NCBI RefSeq assembly: GCF_024448715.1
Contig: NZ_JAMOHZ010000002.1
Coordinates: forward strand, 372,001-436,000
Source of the DNA: Stutzerimonas stutzeri
GTDB lineage: Bacteria; Pseudomonadota; Gammaproteobacteria; Pseudomonadales; Pseudomonadaceae
DNA: 64,000 nucleotides
Reading direction: 5' to 3'
The translations under genes were made by a program, and so were the position numbers. The notes beneath the pieces were generated by a model. It worked only from the letters and a program-made list of their open reading frames with translations, searched no databases and was not told the DNA's origin. Below, one piece after another: positions 17,406-26,171 of this stretch (position 1 is the stretch's first letter; every line of letters starts with the position of its first letter).

Positions 17406-17436
17406 CGAAGCTGTAGTAGCCATCTGCCCCACGATC

Positions 17437-17454
17437 TGTAAGTAATTGCTTACA
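17437..17454. promoter_or_regulatory. GacA upstream activating sequence
   Basis: TGTAAGTAATTGCTTACA is a perfect match to the GacA consensus TGTAAG-N6-CTTACA known from rsmX/Y/Z promoters of Pseudomonas. Its centre is about 75 bp upstream of the predicted start of the small RNA. Confidence 0.88.
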
Positions 17455-17478
17455 AGGAACCATCCATTGGCTCAAGCT

Positions 17479-17496
17479 TGTAAGTGATTAACTACA
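17479..17496. promoter_or_regulatory. Second, degenerate GacA-type site
   Basis: TGTAAGTGATTAACTACA keeps the first half-site fully and four of six bases of the second. Its centre lies 42 bp (four helical turns) from the perfect site, so both would face the same side of the DNA. Confidence 0.45.
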
Positions 17497-17583
17497 AACG
17501 GTGCAGAGCTATGACTGGTGTAGTGGCGCAGCGTTCCCATACATGGCTAATTAATTTCATTGTGCCTGTACGAATTAATCAAC

Positions 17584-19362
17584 TTAAAAATGCGCGGCGT
17601 CGAGCAAGTACAGCGAATCACTGCCCGCCCTGACTGATGCGCTCAGCGAGTGGATACGTGGTAGCAATCGCGCAAAGTAGAAGCGTGCCGTCCCGAGTTT
17701 GCTGGCGTAAAAATCATCCTTACCTTCCTTGCCCAACGCAGCAGCCGCCATCCGCGCCCACATATAGGCGTAAGCCGTATAGCCGAACACATGCAGATAT
17801 TCCACCGAGGCGGCGCCGATCTCGTTGGGATTGTTCTTCGCGCTATCGAGTACGAACGCGGTCAGCTCATCAAGATTCTCTAGGGCGGACTCAAGCGGTG
17901 TGACGAACTCTGAAAGCTCCGAACCTGCCGCGGCACAAAAGCTGCGAATCTCGTCAGCGAAGACGTTGTAAAGCTCGCCGCCGCTGCCCACCACTTTGCG
18001 ACCCAGCAAATCCAACGCCTGGATACCGTTGGTGCCTTCATAGATTTGAGTGATGCGGCAATCGCGCACCAGTTGCTCCTGGCCCCATTCGCGGATAAAA
18101 CCGTGACCTCCGAAAATCTGCTGCCCGTGTAGCGTTGTTTCCAGGCCCATATCCGTGAGGAAAGCTTTGGCTACCGGTGTCAGCAGCGCCACCTGCGCTT
18201 CCGCACGCTGCCGTGCCTCACCATCTTCGCTGAACTTGGCTATGTCCAGCTGCAGCGCGACATAGCTGGAGAATGCTCGCCCGCCTTCGTTCAGCGCTTT
18301 CATAGTCAGCAGCATACGGCGAACATCAGGGTGCACGATAATCGGATCGGCCGCTTTATCCTGCTCGACCGGGCCGGTCGGTGCGCGGCTCTGGATACGC
18401 TCGCGCGCGTATTCGATGGCGCTCTGGTACGAGCGCTCGCCCGTGGAAAGCCCCTGAATGCCAACGCCCAGGCGCTCGTAATTCATCATTGTGAACATCG
18501 CCGCCAGGCCCTTGTTCGGCTCGCCAACCATCCAGCCAGTGGCACCATCGAAGTTCATCACACAGGTAGCCGACGCCTGAATGCCCATCTTGTGCTCAAT
18601 AGAGCCGCAGCTCAGGCTGTTGCGCTCACCGAGGCTGCCGTCCTCGCCGACCATCAGCTTGGGCACCAGGAACAGCGAGATACCGCGCGAGCCTGCAGGC
18701 GCGTCCGGTAATTTTGCCAGGACCAAGTGGATGATGTTCTCGGTCAGGTCGTGCTCACCCCCAGTAATAAAGATCTTGGTACCACTGATCTTGTAGGAAC
18801 CATCTGCCTGGGGCTCGGCCTTGGTCCGAATGATGCCCAGATCAGTGCCCGCATGCGGTTCGGTCAGGCACATCGAGCCCGCCCAGACGCCGCCATACAT
18901 ATTTGGCAAGTACTTTTGCTTCAGCTCTTCGCTGGCATGTGCATAGATCGAGAGGCAAGCGCCGGACGTCAACATCGGATAGAGACCGAACGCCAGGCTT
19001 GCGGAGTTCATCATCTCTTCGACCTGAGCCGAGATCGCCTTGGGCATGCCCATGCCGCCGTATGCCGGGTCGCCACCGACACCCACCCAGCCACCTTCGG
19101 CATATAGACGATAAGCCTCTGGATAGCCAGCAGGTGTACTGACCGCGCCTTCGGTCCAGTGGCATCCCTCTTCGTCACCGCTGCGATTGAGCGGTGCGAT
19201 GGTGTTGGCGGTGATCTTACCCGCTTCCGCAAGAATGGCATCGGCGGTTTCTGCGTCGACGACCTCGGCCAGTGCAGGCAACGTCTGCCAAAGCGCTGGT
19301 GCATCGAAGACTTCATTCAGGATGAAACGCATATCACGCAGCGGCGCTTTGTAGTCAGCCAT
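17584..19362 (-). CDS. Acyl-CoA dehydrogenase (FadE family), paralogue 1
   Basis: FAD enzyme catalysing the first step of fatty-acid beta-oxidation or a related acyl-CoA oxidation. The 592 residues have the extended four-part layout of the bacterial approx. 600-residue class: N-terminal extension, helical domain, middle beta domain with MCLTEPHAGTDLGIIRT and GTKIFITGGEHDL, and a C-terminal domain with [16 protein letters not shown] carrying the catalytic Glu. It is last of three such genes in the order 24750-21387-19362, similar to PA0506-PA0508 of P. aeruginosa. GAGG precedes the ATG. Chain-length specificity cannot be read from the sequence. Confidence 0.93.
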   Translation of the reverse strand: MADYKAPLRDMRFILNEVFDAPALWQTLPALAEVVDAETADAILAEAGKITANTIAPLNRSGDEEGCHWTEGAVSTPAGYPEAYRLYAEGGWVGVGGDPAYGGMGMPKAISAQVEEMMNSASLAFGLYPMLTSGACLSIYAHASEELKQKYLPNMYGGVWAGSMCLTEPHAGTDLGIIRTKAEPQADGSYKISGTKIFITGGEHDLTENIIHLVLAKLPDAPAGSRGISLFLVPKLMVGEDGSLGERNSLSCGSIEHKMGIQASATCVMNFDGATGWMVGEPNKGLAAMFTMMNYERLGVGIQGLSTGERSYQSAIEYARERIQSRAPTGPVEQDKAADPIIVHPDVRRMLLTMKALNEGGRAFSSYVALQLDIAKFSEDGEARQRAEAQVALLTPVAKAFLTDMGLETTLHGQQIFGGHGFIREWGQEQLVRDCRITQIYEGTNGIQALDLLGRKVVGSGGELYNVFADEIRSFCAAAGSELSEFVTPLESALENLDELTAFVLDSAKNNPNEIGAASVEYLHVFGYTAYAYMWARMAAAALGKEGKDDFYASKLGTARFYFARLLPRIHSLSASVRAGSDSLYLLDAAHF

Positions 19363-19552
19363 GGAAAAGGACCTCGCAGAAAACTCATCACCGGCCGGTT
19401 TGGCCGCAGCAGTTCGGCGAGTCTAACTGAAGACCAACCATTGGCCGAAGCGTCCCAATCTGACCAATTAATTCTCACCATGACCGCGCAGTCAGCATTA
19501 GTTTCGCATTCAAACTCTCAGAATGCGATTTGCCGAGCCGCCAACCAGATAT

Positions 19553-19576
19553 AAAAAAGCCCGCACATGGCGGGCT
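19553..19576 (-). terminator. Terminator after acyl-CoA dehydrogenase paralogue 2
   Basis: Minus-strand stem AGCCCGC/GCGGGCT with a five-base loop is followed by six T residues (plus-strand A-run 19553-19558). It lies 17 bp past the stop at 19594 and separates this gene from paralogue 1, which therefore needs its own promoter in 19363-19552. Confidence 0.9.
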
Positions 19577-19593
19577 CAAACAGAGCGAACGGA

Positions 19594-21387
19594 CTAGAAG
19601 GCGAACTGGTCCGCCGACAACTTCATCAGGCTCGAGCTTCCCGCCTCAATTGCGGCCTTATGCGCGGCTGTGCGTGGCAACAGTCGGGCAAAGTAGAATT
19701 CGGCGGTGGTCAGCTTCGATTGATAGAACGCCGTATCACCGTCCGCTGCGTCCAGCTTGCCCTGGGCCACCACCGCCATGCGCAGCCAGAAATAGCCGAG
19801 GATCAGATAGCCGCAGTACATCAGATAATCCACAGACGCCGCGCCCACTTCGTCCGGGTTCTTCATCGCGGCCATTCCGATTCGAGTGGTGATTTCGCCC
19901 AGCTCGCGGTTGAGCCCCGCCAGCTGCGCCACGTAGGTCTGCAGCTGAGGATGCTGCGCATTGGCTTCGCAAAATTTATGCACCAACTTGGTAAAACCAA
20001 GCATCAGCTTGCCTTGGCTGCCGAGCACCTTGCGCCCCAGCAGATCCAGTGCCTGGATGCCATTGGTGCCCTCGTAAATCGGCGCGATGCGGCAGTCGCG
20101 CATCAGCTGCTCCATGCCCCATTCACGGATATAGCCGTGGCCACCAAATACCTGCATGCCGAGGTTAGTCACCTCCAGTCCGGTGTCGGTCATGAAGGCT
20201 TTGCAGATCGGCGTGAGGAAGGCGAGTAGACCTTCAGCCTCCTTGCGCTTGTCTTCTTCCGGGCTGTGCAACTGATCGAGCAACTGCGCGGTGAAATAGG
20301 CGAGCGCACGGTTGCCCTCGTTGAATGCCTTCATGGTCAGTAGCATGCGGCGCACATCGGGATGCACGATGATCGGGTCTGCCGGCTTTTCCGGGAATTT
20401 CGCCCCGGTCAGGGCGCGCATTTGAAGGCGCTCGTTGGCATACAGGATCGCGCCCTGGAAACTCGCCTCGCCGTTGCACAAACCCTGCATGCCAGTGCCC
20501 AGGCGCGCATGATTCATCATGGTGAACATGCAGTTCAGCCCCTTGTTCGGCTCGCCGATGAGAAAGCCGGTAGCGCCATCGAAGTTGATCACGCACGTGG
20601 CCGAGGCCTTGATGCCCATCTTGTGTTCGATAGAGCCACAAACAACGCCGTTACGCTCGCCCGCTTCGCCGTCGCCGTTCGGCAAGCACTTCGGCACGAT
20701 GAACAGTGAGATCCCCTTGGTACCGGCTGGCGCATCGGGCAGTTTGGCAAGCACTAGATGCACGATGTTCTCGCTCATATCGTGCTCGCCCGCCGAGATA
20801 AATATCTTGGTGCCGCTGATCGCGTAGCTGCCGTCAGCCTGGGGAACCGCGCGGGTCTTGATGAGGCCCAGATCCGTGCCGCAATGGGATTCGGTCAGGC
20901 ACATGGTGCCGGTCCAGCGGCCCTCCGTCATGCGGCTCAGATAGGTCTGCTTCTGCTCGTCAGTACCATGGGCAGCAATCGCGGCCATCGCGCCGTGGGT
21001 TAGTCCGGGATACATGCCGAAAGAGGTATTGGCCGAGCCGATCATTTCACCGATGACCAGCCCCAGCGAATGCGGCAGGCCCTGGCCGCCAAATTGAGGG
21101 GCCGAAGCCAGCCCCATCCAGCCGCCTTCTGCGTACTGGGCAAAGGCTTCCTTGAAGCCCTTGGGCGTGGTCACCACACCGTTGTCGAAATGACAGCCCT
21201 CCTCGTCACCGCTGCGATTGAGCGGTGCAAGTACCTGCTCACAGAACCTGGCGCCTTCCTCGAGAATGGCGTTGACCATGTCCGGCGTGGCGTCCTCCGC
21301 CCCGTTAGCGGCATAGCTACTGTGGAAATCGAACACTTCATCGATCAGAAAGCGCATGTCGCGCAGGGGAGCCTTGTAGGCGGGCAT
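19594..21387 (-). CDS. Acyl-CoA dehydrogenase (FadE family), paralogue 2
   Basis: The 597-residue flavoprotein has the same architecture as its neighbours: MCLTESHCGTDLGLIKT and [21 protein letters not shown] in the flavin-binding middle domain, and [17 protein letters not shown] with the catalytic Glu near residue 450. GGAG lies 6 nt before the ATG. It has its own terminator, and a diguanylate cyclase gene separates it from paralogue 3, so the three dehydrogenases are not one operon. The close similarity of the three copies indicates old tandem duplication. Confidence 0.93.
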   Translation of the reverse strand: MPAYKAPLRDMRFLIDEVFDFHSSYAANGAEDATPDMVNAILEEGARFCEQVLAPLNRSGDEEGCHFDNGVVTTPKGFKEAFAQYAEGGWMGLASAPQFGGQGLPHSLGLVIGEMIGSANTSFGMYPGLTHGAMAAIAAHGTDEQKQTYLSRMTEGRWTGTMCLTESHCGTDLGLIKTRAVPQADGSYAISGTKIFISAGEHDMSENIVHLVLAKLPDAPAGTKGISLFIVPKCLPNGDGEAGERNGVVCGSIEHKMGIKASATCVINFDGATGFLIGEPNKGLNCMFTMMNHARLGTGMQGLCNGEASFQGAILYANERLQMRALTGAKFPEKPADPIIVHPDVRRMLLTMKAFNEGNRALAYFTAQLLDQLHSPEEDKRKEAEGLLAFLTPICKAFMTDTGLEVTNLGMQVFGGHGYIREWGMEQLMRDCRIAPIYEGTNGIQALDLLGRKVLGSQGKLMLGFTKLVHKFCEANAQHPQLQTYVAQLAGLNRELGEITTRIGMAAMKNPDEVGAASVDYLMYCGYLILGYFWLRMAVVAQGKLDAADGDTAFYQSKLTTAEFYFARLLPRTAAHKAAIEAGSSSLMKLSADQFAF

Positions 21388-21494
21388 ATTGTTCTCCAGA
21401 AGACGACGCGGTGCGTAGTTATCACCGGCACGCTACTGGCAGATCATCCGATCCAACAATCACATTGCGGACGATGAATACGCCGTCATAACCG

Positions 21495-22796
21495 CTAAGC
21501 GTCAGCAGTGTGCTGTTTCGCTGTGCGTACGGCACCACGGCGGTTTTCGCCATGGGCACGTACGCAGTTACGCCCTGCCCCCTTGGCGTTGTAGAGCGCC
21601 TGATCCGCGGCTTTGATGACTTCATCCGGGCTGCGCTGTGGGGCCAGCCGCTCGGCAACACCGATGCTGATGGTCACCGAAACCGCCTCGGCGGCACCGC
21701 CACCGCGGCGCTGGCGACCCTGTTCGGTCGCCTTCGGTCTACTGACCTTGTCGCGCAGCTGCAGCGGATAGTTTTCCACTGCCTGCCGTACGGCTTCTAG
21801 ATGCGGCAGGCAATGCTGCAGGTCGCGGCCGGGGAATACCAACGCGAACTCTTCCCCGCCGTAACGGTACGCCCGCCCGCCGCCACCGACCTTGCGCAGC
21901 CGGCTCGCCACCAGCCGCAGTACCTGATCGCCTACATCGTGGCCGTGGGTATCATTGAACGCCTTGAAGCGATCCACGTCCGCCATGGCAATGACATATT
22001 GCCGGCCCAGCCGCTGCAGGCGCTCGTTCAGGGCCCGGCGCCCAGGCAAACCTGTCAGTTCGTCACGGAACGCCATCTGGTAGGCCTCCTGGGCGATGGC
22101 CAGTACCAGTATCAGCATCATCAGACTGCTCATGACATTGAGCGCGCCCGGTTGGCTGAATACTTGCGGCAGCATCAGCAACAATCCGACCAAGGCGACG
22201 AACTGGGCAGCATGAACAGGCCGCGGTCGCCGTAGGTATTGCACCAGCAATCCCACCAGCGCCAGCAGAAACACTGGATAGGCGAGCTGTATCAGTTGCA
22301 GCCAGTCCGACTGCAGCGACGGCCAACGAATTTCTACCAGCCAGTCGTGCATCGTGTCAGGAAAACGCCGCGTCAAAGCCAGTGCAACCGCAGCCACGGC
22401 AAACAGGACAGCAATTCGCGCCAGGCCGTCCTGTAGCAGATGTGTCCGTTCCTGCCACAACCCGTACAGGCCGTAAAGCAGCGGCAGCAGCAGGCTGCAA
22501 AGATGAAAGGTCAGTGCCGCCTCAGGCAGCAAAGCCCCACTGGCACGATAATGGTCCGCCTGGGTATCCAACAGAAAATAAACGATATAGACCACCAGCA
22601 GCAGGCAGGTCTCACGAACCCGCCCATAGGCGATGCAGAACGCGCCGCCAAGCAACAGCAGGACGGTGGGCAGCACGTTGAACAATGACGTGAAGAATTC
22701 GTTGAGGCTCGGTTGCCGCGCAGTCACCAGCCCGCCGACCAGCAATGCCAGCGGGGCATAGAAATGGCTGAAGCGCGCGACATCCAGACGAGGCAC
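21495..22796 (-). CDS. Membrane-bound diguanylate cyclase (GGDEF)
   Basis: Makes c-di-GMP from two GTP. The N-terminal half carries about five to six hydrophobic segments; the C-terminal half is a GGDEF domain from DELTGLPGRRALNERLQRL onward with an intact GGEEF near residue 313. The usual RxxD inhibitory site is absent (RKVGGGGRAY precedes GGEEF), so product inhibition at that site is unlikely. I prefer the GTG at 22796, with GGAG 5 nt upstream (433 residues), over a TTG at 22862 that lacks a Shine-Dalgarno. It is wedged between two acyl-CoA dehydrogenase genes. Confidence 0.88.
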   Translation of the reverse strand: MPRLDVARFSHFYAPLALLVGGLVTARQPSLNEFFTSLFNVLPTVLLLLGGAFCIAYGRVRETCLLLVVYIVYFLLDTQADHYRASGALLPEAALTFHLCSLLLPLLYGLYGLWQERTHLLQDGLARIAVLFAVAAVALALTRRFPDTMHDWLVEIRWPSLQSDWLQLIQLAYPVFLLALVGLLVQYLRRPRPVHAAQFVALVGLLLMLPQVFSQPGALNVMSSLMMLILVLAIAQEAYQMAFRDELTGLPGRRALNERLQRLGRQYVIAMADVDRFKAFNDTHGHDVGDQVLRLVASRLRKVGGGGRAYRYGGEEFALVFPGRDLQHCLPHLEAVRQAVENYPLQLRDKVSRPKATEQGRQRRGGGAAEAVSVTISIGVAERLAPQRSPDEVIKAADQALYNAKGAGRNCVRAHGENRRGAVRTAKQHTADA

Positions 22797-22899
22797 AAAG
22801 GCTCCGACGATTGATCGTGGAAAGCAGGCATTGTGCCTGTATTCGATCAGGCAATCACCCAACCAGATAGCACATCGGGTGCGTCAGAATTCCGAAGCG

Positions 22900-22926
22900 A
22901 AAAAAACCGCTGCCGGGGCAGCGGTT
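22900..22926 (-). terminator. Terminator after acyl-CoA dehydrogenase paralogue 3
   Basis: A perfect 10-bp stem AACCGCTGCC/GGCAGCGGTT with a GG loop is followed on the minus strand by a T-run, 19 bp past the stop at 22945. It isolates the diguanylate cyclase gene from upstream transcription. Confidence 0.9.
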
Positions 22927-22944
22927 CCTTTATATCGCGGAGCC

Positions 22945-24750
22945 TCAGTAGGCCAGCTCGAAGTGAGCCTCGTCCATGTCCATCAGGTTGTCGGCGCCGG
23001 ACAGCATGGCTTCGATATGAGTGCGGGTGCGCGGCAGAATGCGCTGGAAATAGAAGCGCGCGGTCTGCACCTTGGCGGTATAGAAGCCGTCGGCATCTTC
23101 GCCGGCTGCGATCTTTTCGGACGCCAGACGCGCCATGTCGGCCCAGAAATAGGCCAGGCAGGCGTAACCGCAGTACATCAGGTAATCCACCGAGGCGGCG
23201 CCGACTTCTTCGCGGTTCTTCATCGCGGCCATACCGACCTTCATGGTCAGATCGCCCCACTCCTTGTTCAGTTTGGCCAGCGGCTCGACGAATTGTTTGA
23301 CCGACTCGTTACCTTCGTTGGCCTGGCAGAACTTATGCACCACCTTGGTAAAGCCCTTCAGCGCTTCGCCTTGGCTCATTAGCACTTTGCGGCCCAAGAG
23401 ATCGAGCGCCTGGATGCCGGTGGTGCCTTCGTACAGGCAGGAGATACGGCTGTCGCGTACGTTCTGCTCCATGCCCCATTCGGCAATGAAGCCGTGACCA
23501 CCATAGATTTGCACGCCGTGGTTGGCCGACTCGAAACCAACTTCGGTCATGAACGCCTTGGCGATCGGCGTCAGGAAAGCCAGCATCGCATCAGCGGCCT
23601 TGCGCTGCTCTTCGTCCTGGCTGCGCTGAACGATGTCGACCTGCTTGGCGGCGAAGTAGAGCATCGCGCGGTTGCCTTCGGCGAACGCCTTCATGGTCAG
23701 CAGCATGCGGCGCACGTCCGGGTGGACAATGATCGGATCAGCAGCCTTTTCGGGCGCCTTCGGGCCGGTAAGGGAACGCATTTGCAGACGCTCGCGAGCG
23801 TACTTGATGCCGCCCTGGAAGCCGATCTCGGCATGGGCCAGGCCCTGCAGAGCGGTACCCAGACGCGCGGTATTCATGAAGGTGAACATGCAGTTCAGGC
23901 CCTTGTTCGGCGGGCCGATCAGGAAGCCGGTGGCAGCATCGAAGTTCATCACGCAGGTAGCATTGCCATGGATGCCCATCTTGTGCTCGAGCGAGCCGCA
24001 GGACACGCCGTTGCGCTCACCCACACCGCCTTCAGCGTTCGGCAGGAACTTTGGCACGATGAACAGCGAAATACCCTTGGTGCCTTGTGGCGCATCGGGC
24101 AGGCGAGCCAGAACGATATGGACAATGTTGCCGGCCATGTCGTGTTCGCCAGCGGAAATGAAGATCTTGGTGCCGGAAACCTTGTAGCTGCCATCGGCCT
24201 GAGGCTCGGCCTTGGTGCGCAACATGCCCAGGTCGGTGCCGCAATGTGGCTCGGTCAGGCACATGGTGCCGGTCCACTCGCCTGAGACCAGCTTGGTCAG
24301 GTAGGTCTTCTGCTGCTCGGGCGTGCCGTGCTCGTGCAGGGTATTCATCGCACCATGGGACAGGCCGGGGTACATGCCCCAGGACCAATTGGCTTCACCA
24401 ACCATTTCGCTGATGGCCATGCCCAGCGACTCCGGCAGACCCTGGCCGCCGTGCTCGACGTCATGCGCCAAGCTCGGCCAGCCGCCTTCGACGAACTGCT
24501 GGTAGGCCTCCTTGAAGCCGGTCGGCGTTTTCACACCGCTTTCGCTCCAGGTACAACCCTCGATGTCACCTATGCGGTTGAGGGGGGCAATCACCTGCTC
24601 ACAGAACTTTGCGCCCTCGTCGAGGATGGCATTGACCATATCCGGAGTGGCGTCTTCACAACCCGGAAGGTTCTGATAATGCGCCTCGTAGCCGAGCAAT
24701 TCGTCACGTACGAAGCGGATATCGCGCAAGGGGGCCTTGTAGTCAGGCAT
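22945..24750 (-). CDS. Acyl-CoA dehydrogenase (FadE family), paralogue 3
   Basis: The 601-residue flavoprotein resembles PA0506 (FadE1) of P. aeruginosa in length and position near the biotin genes. The middle domain has [17 protein letters not shown] and [21 protein letters not shown]; the C-terminal domain has [17 protein letters not shown] with the catalytic Glu. TGAGG precedes the ATG. A PsrA-type operator about 100 bp upstream suggests induction by long-chain fatty acids through release of the PsrA repressor. Confidence 0.93.
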   Translation of the reverse strand: MPDYKAPLRDIRFVRDELLGYEAHYQNLPGCEDATPDMVNAILDEGAKFCEQVIAPLNRIGDIEGCTWSESGVKTPTGFKEAYQQFVEGGWPSLAHDVEHGGQGLPESLGMAISEMVGEANWSWGMYPGLSHGAMNTLHEHGTPEQQKTYLTKLVSGEWTGTMCLTEPHCGTDLGMLRTKAEPQADGSYKVSGTKIFISAGEHDMAGNIVHIVLARLPDAPQGTKGISLFIVPKFLPNAEGGVGERNGVSCGSLEHKMGIHGNATCVMNFDAATGFLIGPPNKGLNCMFTFMNTARLGTALQGLAHAEIGFQGGIKYARERLQMRSLTGPKAPEKAADPIIVHPDVRRMLLTMKAFAEGNRAMLYFAAKQVDIVQRSQDEEQRKAADAMLAFLTPIAKAFMTEVGFESANHGVQIYGGHGFIAEWGMEQNVRDSRISCLYEGTTGIQALDLLGRKVLMSQGEALKGFTKVVHKFCQANEGNESVKQFVEPLAKLNKEWGDLTMKVGMAAMKNREEVGAASVDYLMYCGYACLAYFWADMARLASEKIAAGEDADGFYTAKVQTARFYFQRILPRTRTHIEAMLSGADNLMDMDEAHFELAY

Positions 24751-24845
24751 AGCGTAAACCTCAGCGGTGGGTTCTTTGGTTCAGGTGACCGATCGACAGT
24801 CACGCGTGATTTGGGTTGTGACTGCCGAGGAGTTGCACGACAGAT

Positions 24846-24872
24846 CAAACAAGTGTTTGAAACATACGTTTA
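24846..24872. promoter_or_regulatory. PsrA-type fatty-acid-responsive operators
   Basis: CAAACAAGTGTTTG (24846-24859) exactly fits the PsrA consensus (G/C)AAAC-N2-4-GTTTG(/C). An immediately adjoining near-copy, GAAACATACGTTTA (24859-24872), shares the boundary G. Both lie about 100 bp upstream of the acyl-CoA dehydrogenase start at 24750. Confidence 0.8.
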
Positions 24873-25060
24873 GCCCTGAGCGATGTCAAGCAGGGACCAT
24901 GACGCCATTCGTCGGCGCCGCATCGGATATAGGTAAGGCCTGATGAAGTGAAGCAAGCTCGCCGGGGACGAACCCTGTCTTGCGGACGCGCAGCAACGCG
25001 GCTCGCAGAGAAACGAGAACAGACTTTGTAATATTCGTGTCCGCAGATGGGGCGAGATAA
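24873..25060. other. Intergenic stretch with no recognised feature
   Basis: This is the rest of the 335-bp gap between paralogue 3 and the small gene at 25086. Apart from the PsrA sites and the hairpin at 25061-25081 I see no convincing gene, repeat or structured RNA on either strand. Confidence 0.5.
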
Positions 25061-25081
25061 AGCCGGCCGCGCAGGCCGGCT
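25061..25081 (-). terminator. Terminator after the mini rod-like gene
   Basis: An 8-bp perfect stem AGCCGGCC/GGCCGGCT with a five-base loop directly follows the stop at 25086 on the minus strand. The U-tract is poor (TTTAT). Confidence 0.65.
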
Positions 25082-25085
25082 GCCG

Positions 25086-25343
25086 TCAGGCTTTGGTGTT
25101 GACCAGAGTGCCGAGCACTTCATCGGCGGTTTGCAGCATGCGCGCACCCGCCTTGGCTTCGTGCTCGCCGACCTTCATTTGCACGAGCTGCTCGGTGAGC
25201 TCGACCGTATCGGCCAACGCTTGGGAGTTGCCGGCTGCCGGCAATGTTTGTCCAGCGATTTCGGCGCCGGCCTGGTCGATACGCTGCTGCCCGGCCTGGT
25301 AGGCGCCAAGGCCGGCAGAGAGGAGGCTGTTATTGATCTGCAT
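25086..25343 (-). CDS. Small protein resembling the termini of flagellar rod/hook proteins
   Basis: The product is 85 residues from the ATG at 25343 (GGAG upstream); a longer reading to 25409 lacks a Shine-Dalgarno. The N-terminus, SLLSAGLGAYQAGQQRID, resembles the start of axial flagellar proteins (AxSGLxAxQ). The C-terminus, with ARMLQTADEVLGTLVN, is strikingly like the FlgE/FlgG/FlgC C-terminal helix (KxxQTADEMLxTLxN). The middle domains are missing, leaving two coiled-coil helices. It occupies the place of PA0505 beside the biotin genes. Function unknown; a link to flagella is inference. Confidence 0.7.
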   Translation of the reverse strand: MQINNSLLSAGLGAYQAGQQRIDQAGAEIAGQTLPAAGNSQALADTVELTEQLVQMKVGEHEAKAGARMLQTADEVLGTLVNTKA

Positions 25344-25484
25344 GGTGCTACTCCGCGCAATCAGGTAGCCATCATTGAAGCAGAGCCATCCTTCTGGCGC
25401 CAGTTCCACATCGCTATAACCACCCGTATTTCATTACCAAACATGGCATGACGGACAGCGAGCCTACGCGTGCACAAGCAGCAC

Positions 25485-26171
25485 TCACTGTGCCTCAAGC
25501 GGCCGAAGATCGAGATATGGCGCCACCTCGCTGGGTCCCGCCGCTGCAAGGCGCGGCACCCGCCCAAGACAAGGCGCCGCTAGACGCTCGGCAAGTGTCG
25601 CAAGGTTTTCCTCCAGCCGCGACGTTTCAGGTTCTACGATATTGGCGACCCAACCCGCTAGGCGCAGCCCGTCGCGCTCAATGGCTTCCGCACTGAGCAC
25701 CGCATGATTAATGCAACCAAGGCGCACCCCAACCACCAGAATGACCGGTAGGCCTAACTGCACAGCGAGATCGGAAAGATTCTCGCGACCGGCCAACGGC
25801 ACGCGCCAACCTCCCGCCCCCTCGACCAGCGAGAAGTCCGCCTGCAGTGCCAGCATCTGCCGGACAGGTTCGGCCAAGTGCCCGACGCTCAGATCGATAC
25901 CCGCTTCTCGTGCAGCCAGATGCGGTGCGATGGCCGGCTCGAAGGCGAACGGATTGACCTCCTCGTAGCGCATCGGCAACGTGCATTCGCCGAGCAGCGC
26001 CAGTGCATCGACATTGCGCAGCCCTTCAGCCGTCACTTCACAGCCCGACGCCACCGGTTTCGCCGCAGCCGTGCTGAGCCCCGCCAGACGAGCCGCATGC
26101 AACAGGCCGGCCGCAATGGTGGTCTTGCCGACTTCGGTATCGGTGCCGGTCACGAAAAAAGCAGCAGTCAT
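25485..26171 (-). CDS. bioD: Dethiobiotin synthetase
   Basis: ATP-dependent carboxylation of 7,8-diaminopelargonate to dethiobiotin, the penultimate step of biotin synthesis. The 228-residue protein begins with the P-loop GTDTEVGKT (residues 8-16), and has [11 protein letters not shown] and the conserved AKPVASG segment. It is the last gene of bioB-F-H-C-D and overlaps bioC by 4 nt. bioA is not in this window. Confidence 0.95.
   Translation of the reverse strand: MTAAFFVTGTDTEVGKTTIAAGLLHAARLAGLSTAAAKPVASGCEVTAEGLRNVDALALLGECTLPMRYEEVNPFAFEPAIAPHLAAREAGIDLSVGHLAEPVRQMLALQADFSLVEGAGGWRVPLAGRENLSDLAVQLGLPVILVVGVRLGCINHAVLSAEAIERDGLRLAGWVANIVEPETSRLEENLATLAERLAAPCLGRVPRLAAAGPSEVAPYLDLRPLEAQ

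Noticed and set aside
17181..17583. Small protein genes in the msrA to acyl-CoA dehydrogenase gap
   Set aside because: Short open frames of 75-109 codons here have no ribosome-binding site or sensible composition; the small-RNA interpretation explains the terminator, GGA motifs and GacA site.
22797..22862. TTG start for the diguanylate cyclase
   Set aside because: It has no Shine-Dalgarno, whereas the GTG at 22796 has GGAG at 5 nt; this remains a judgement.
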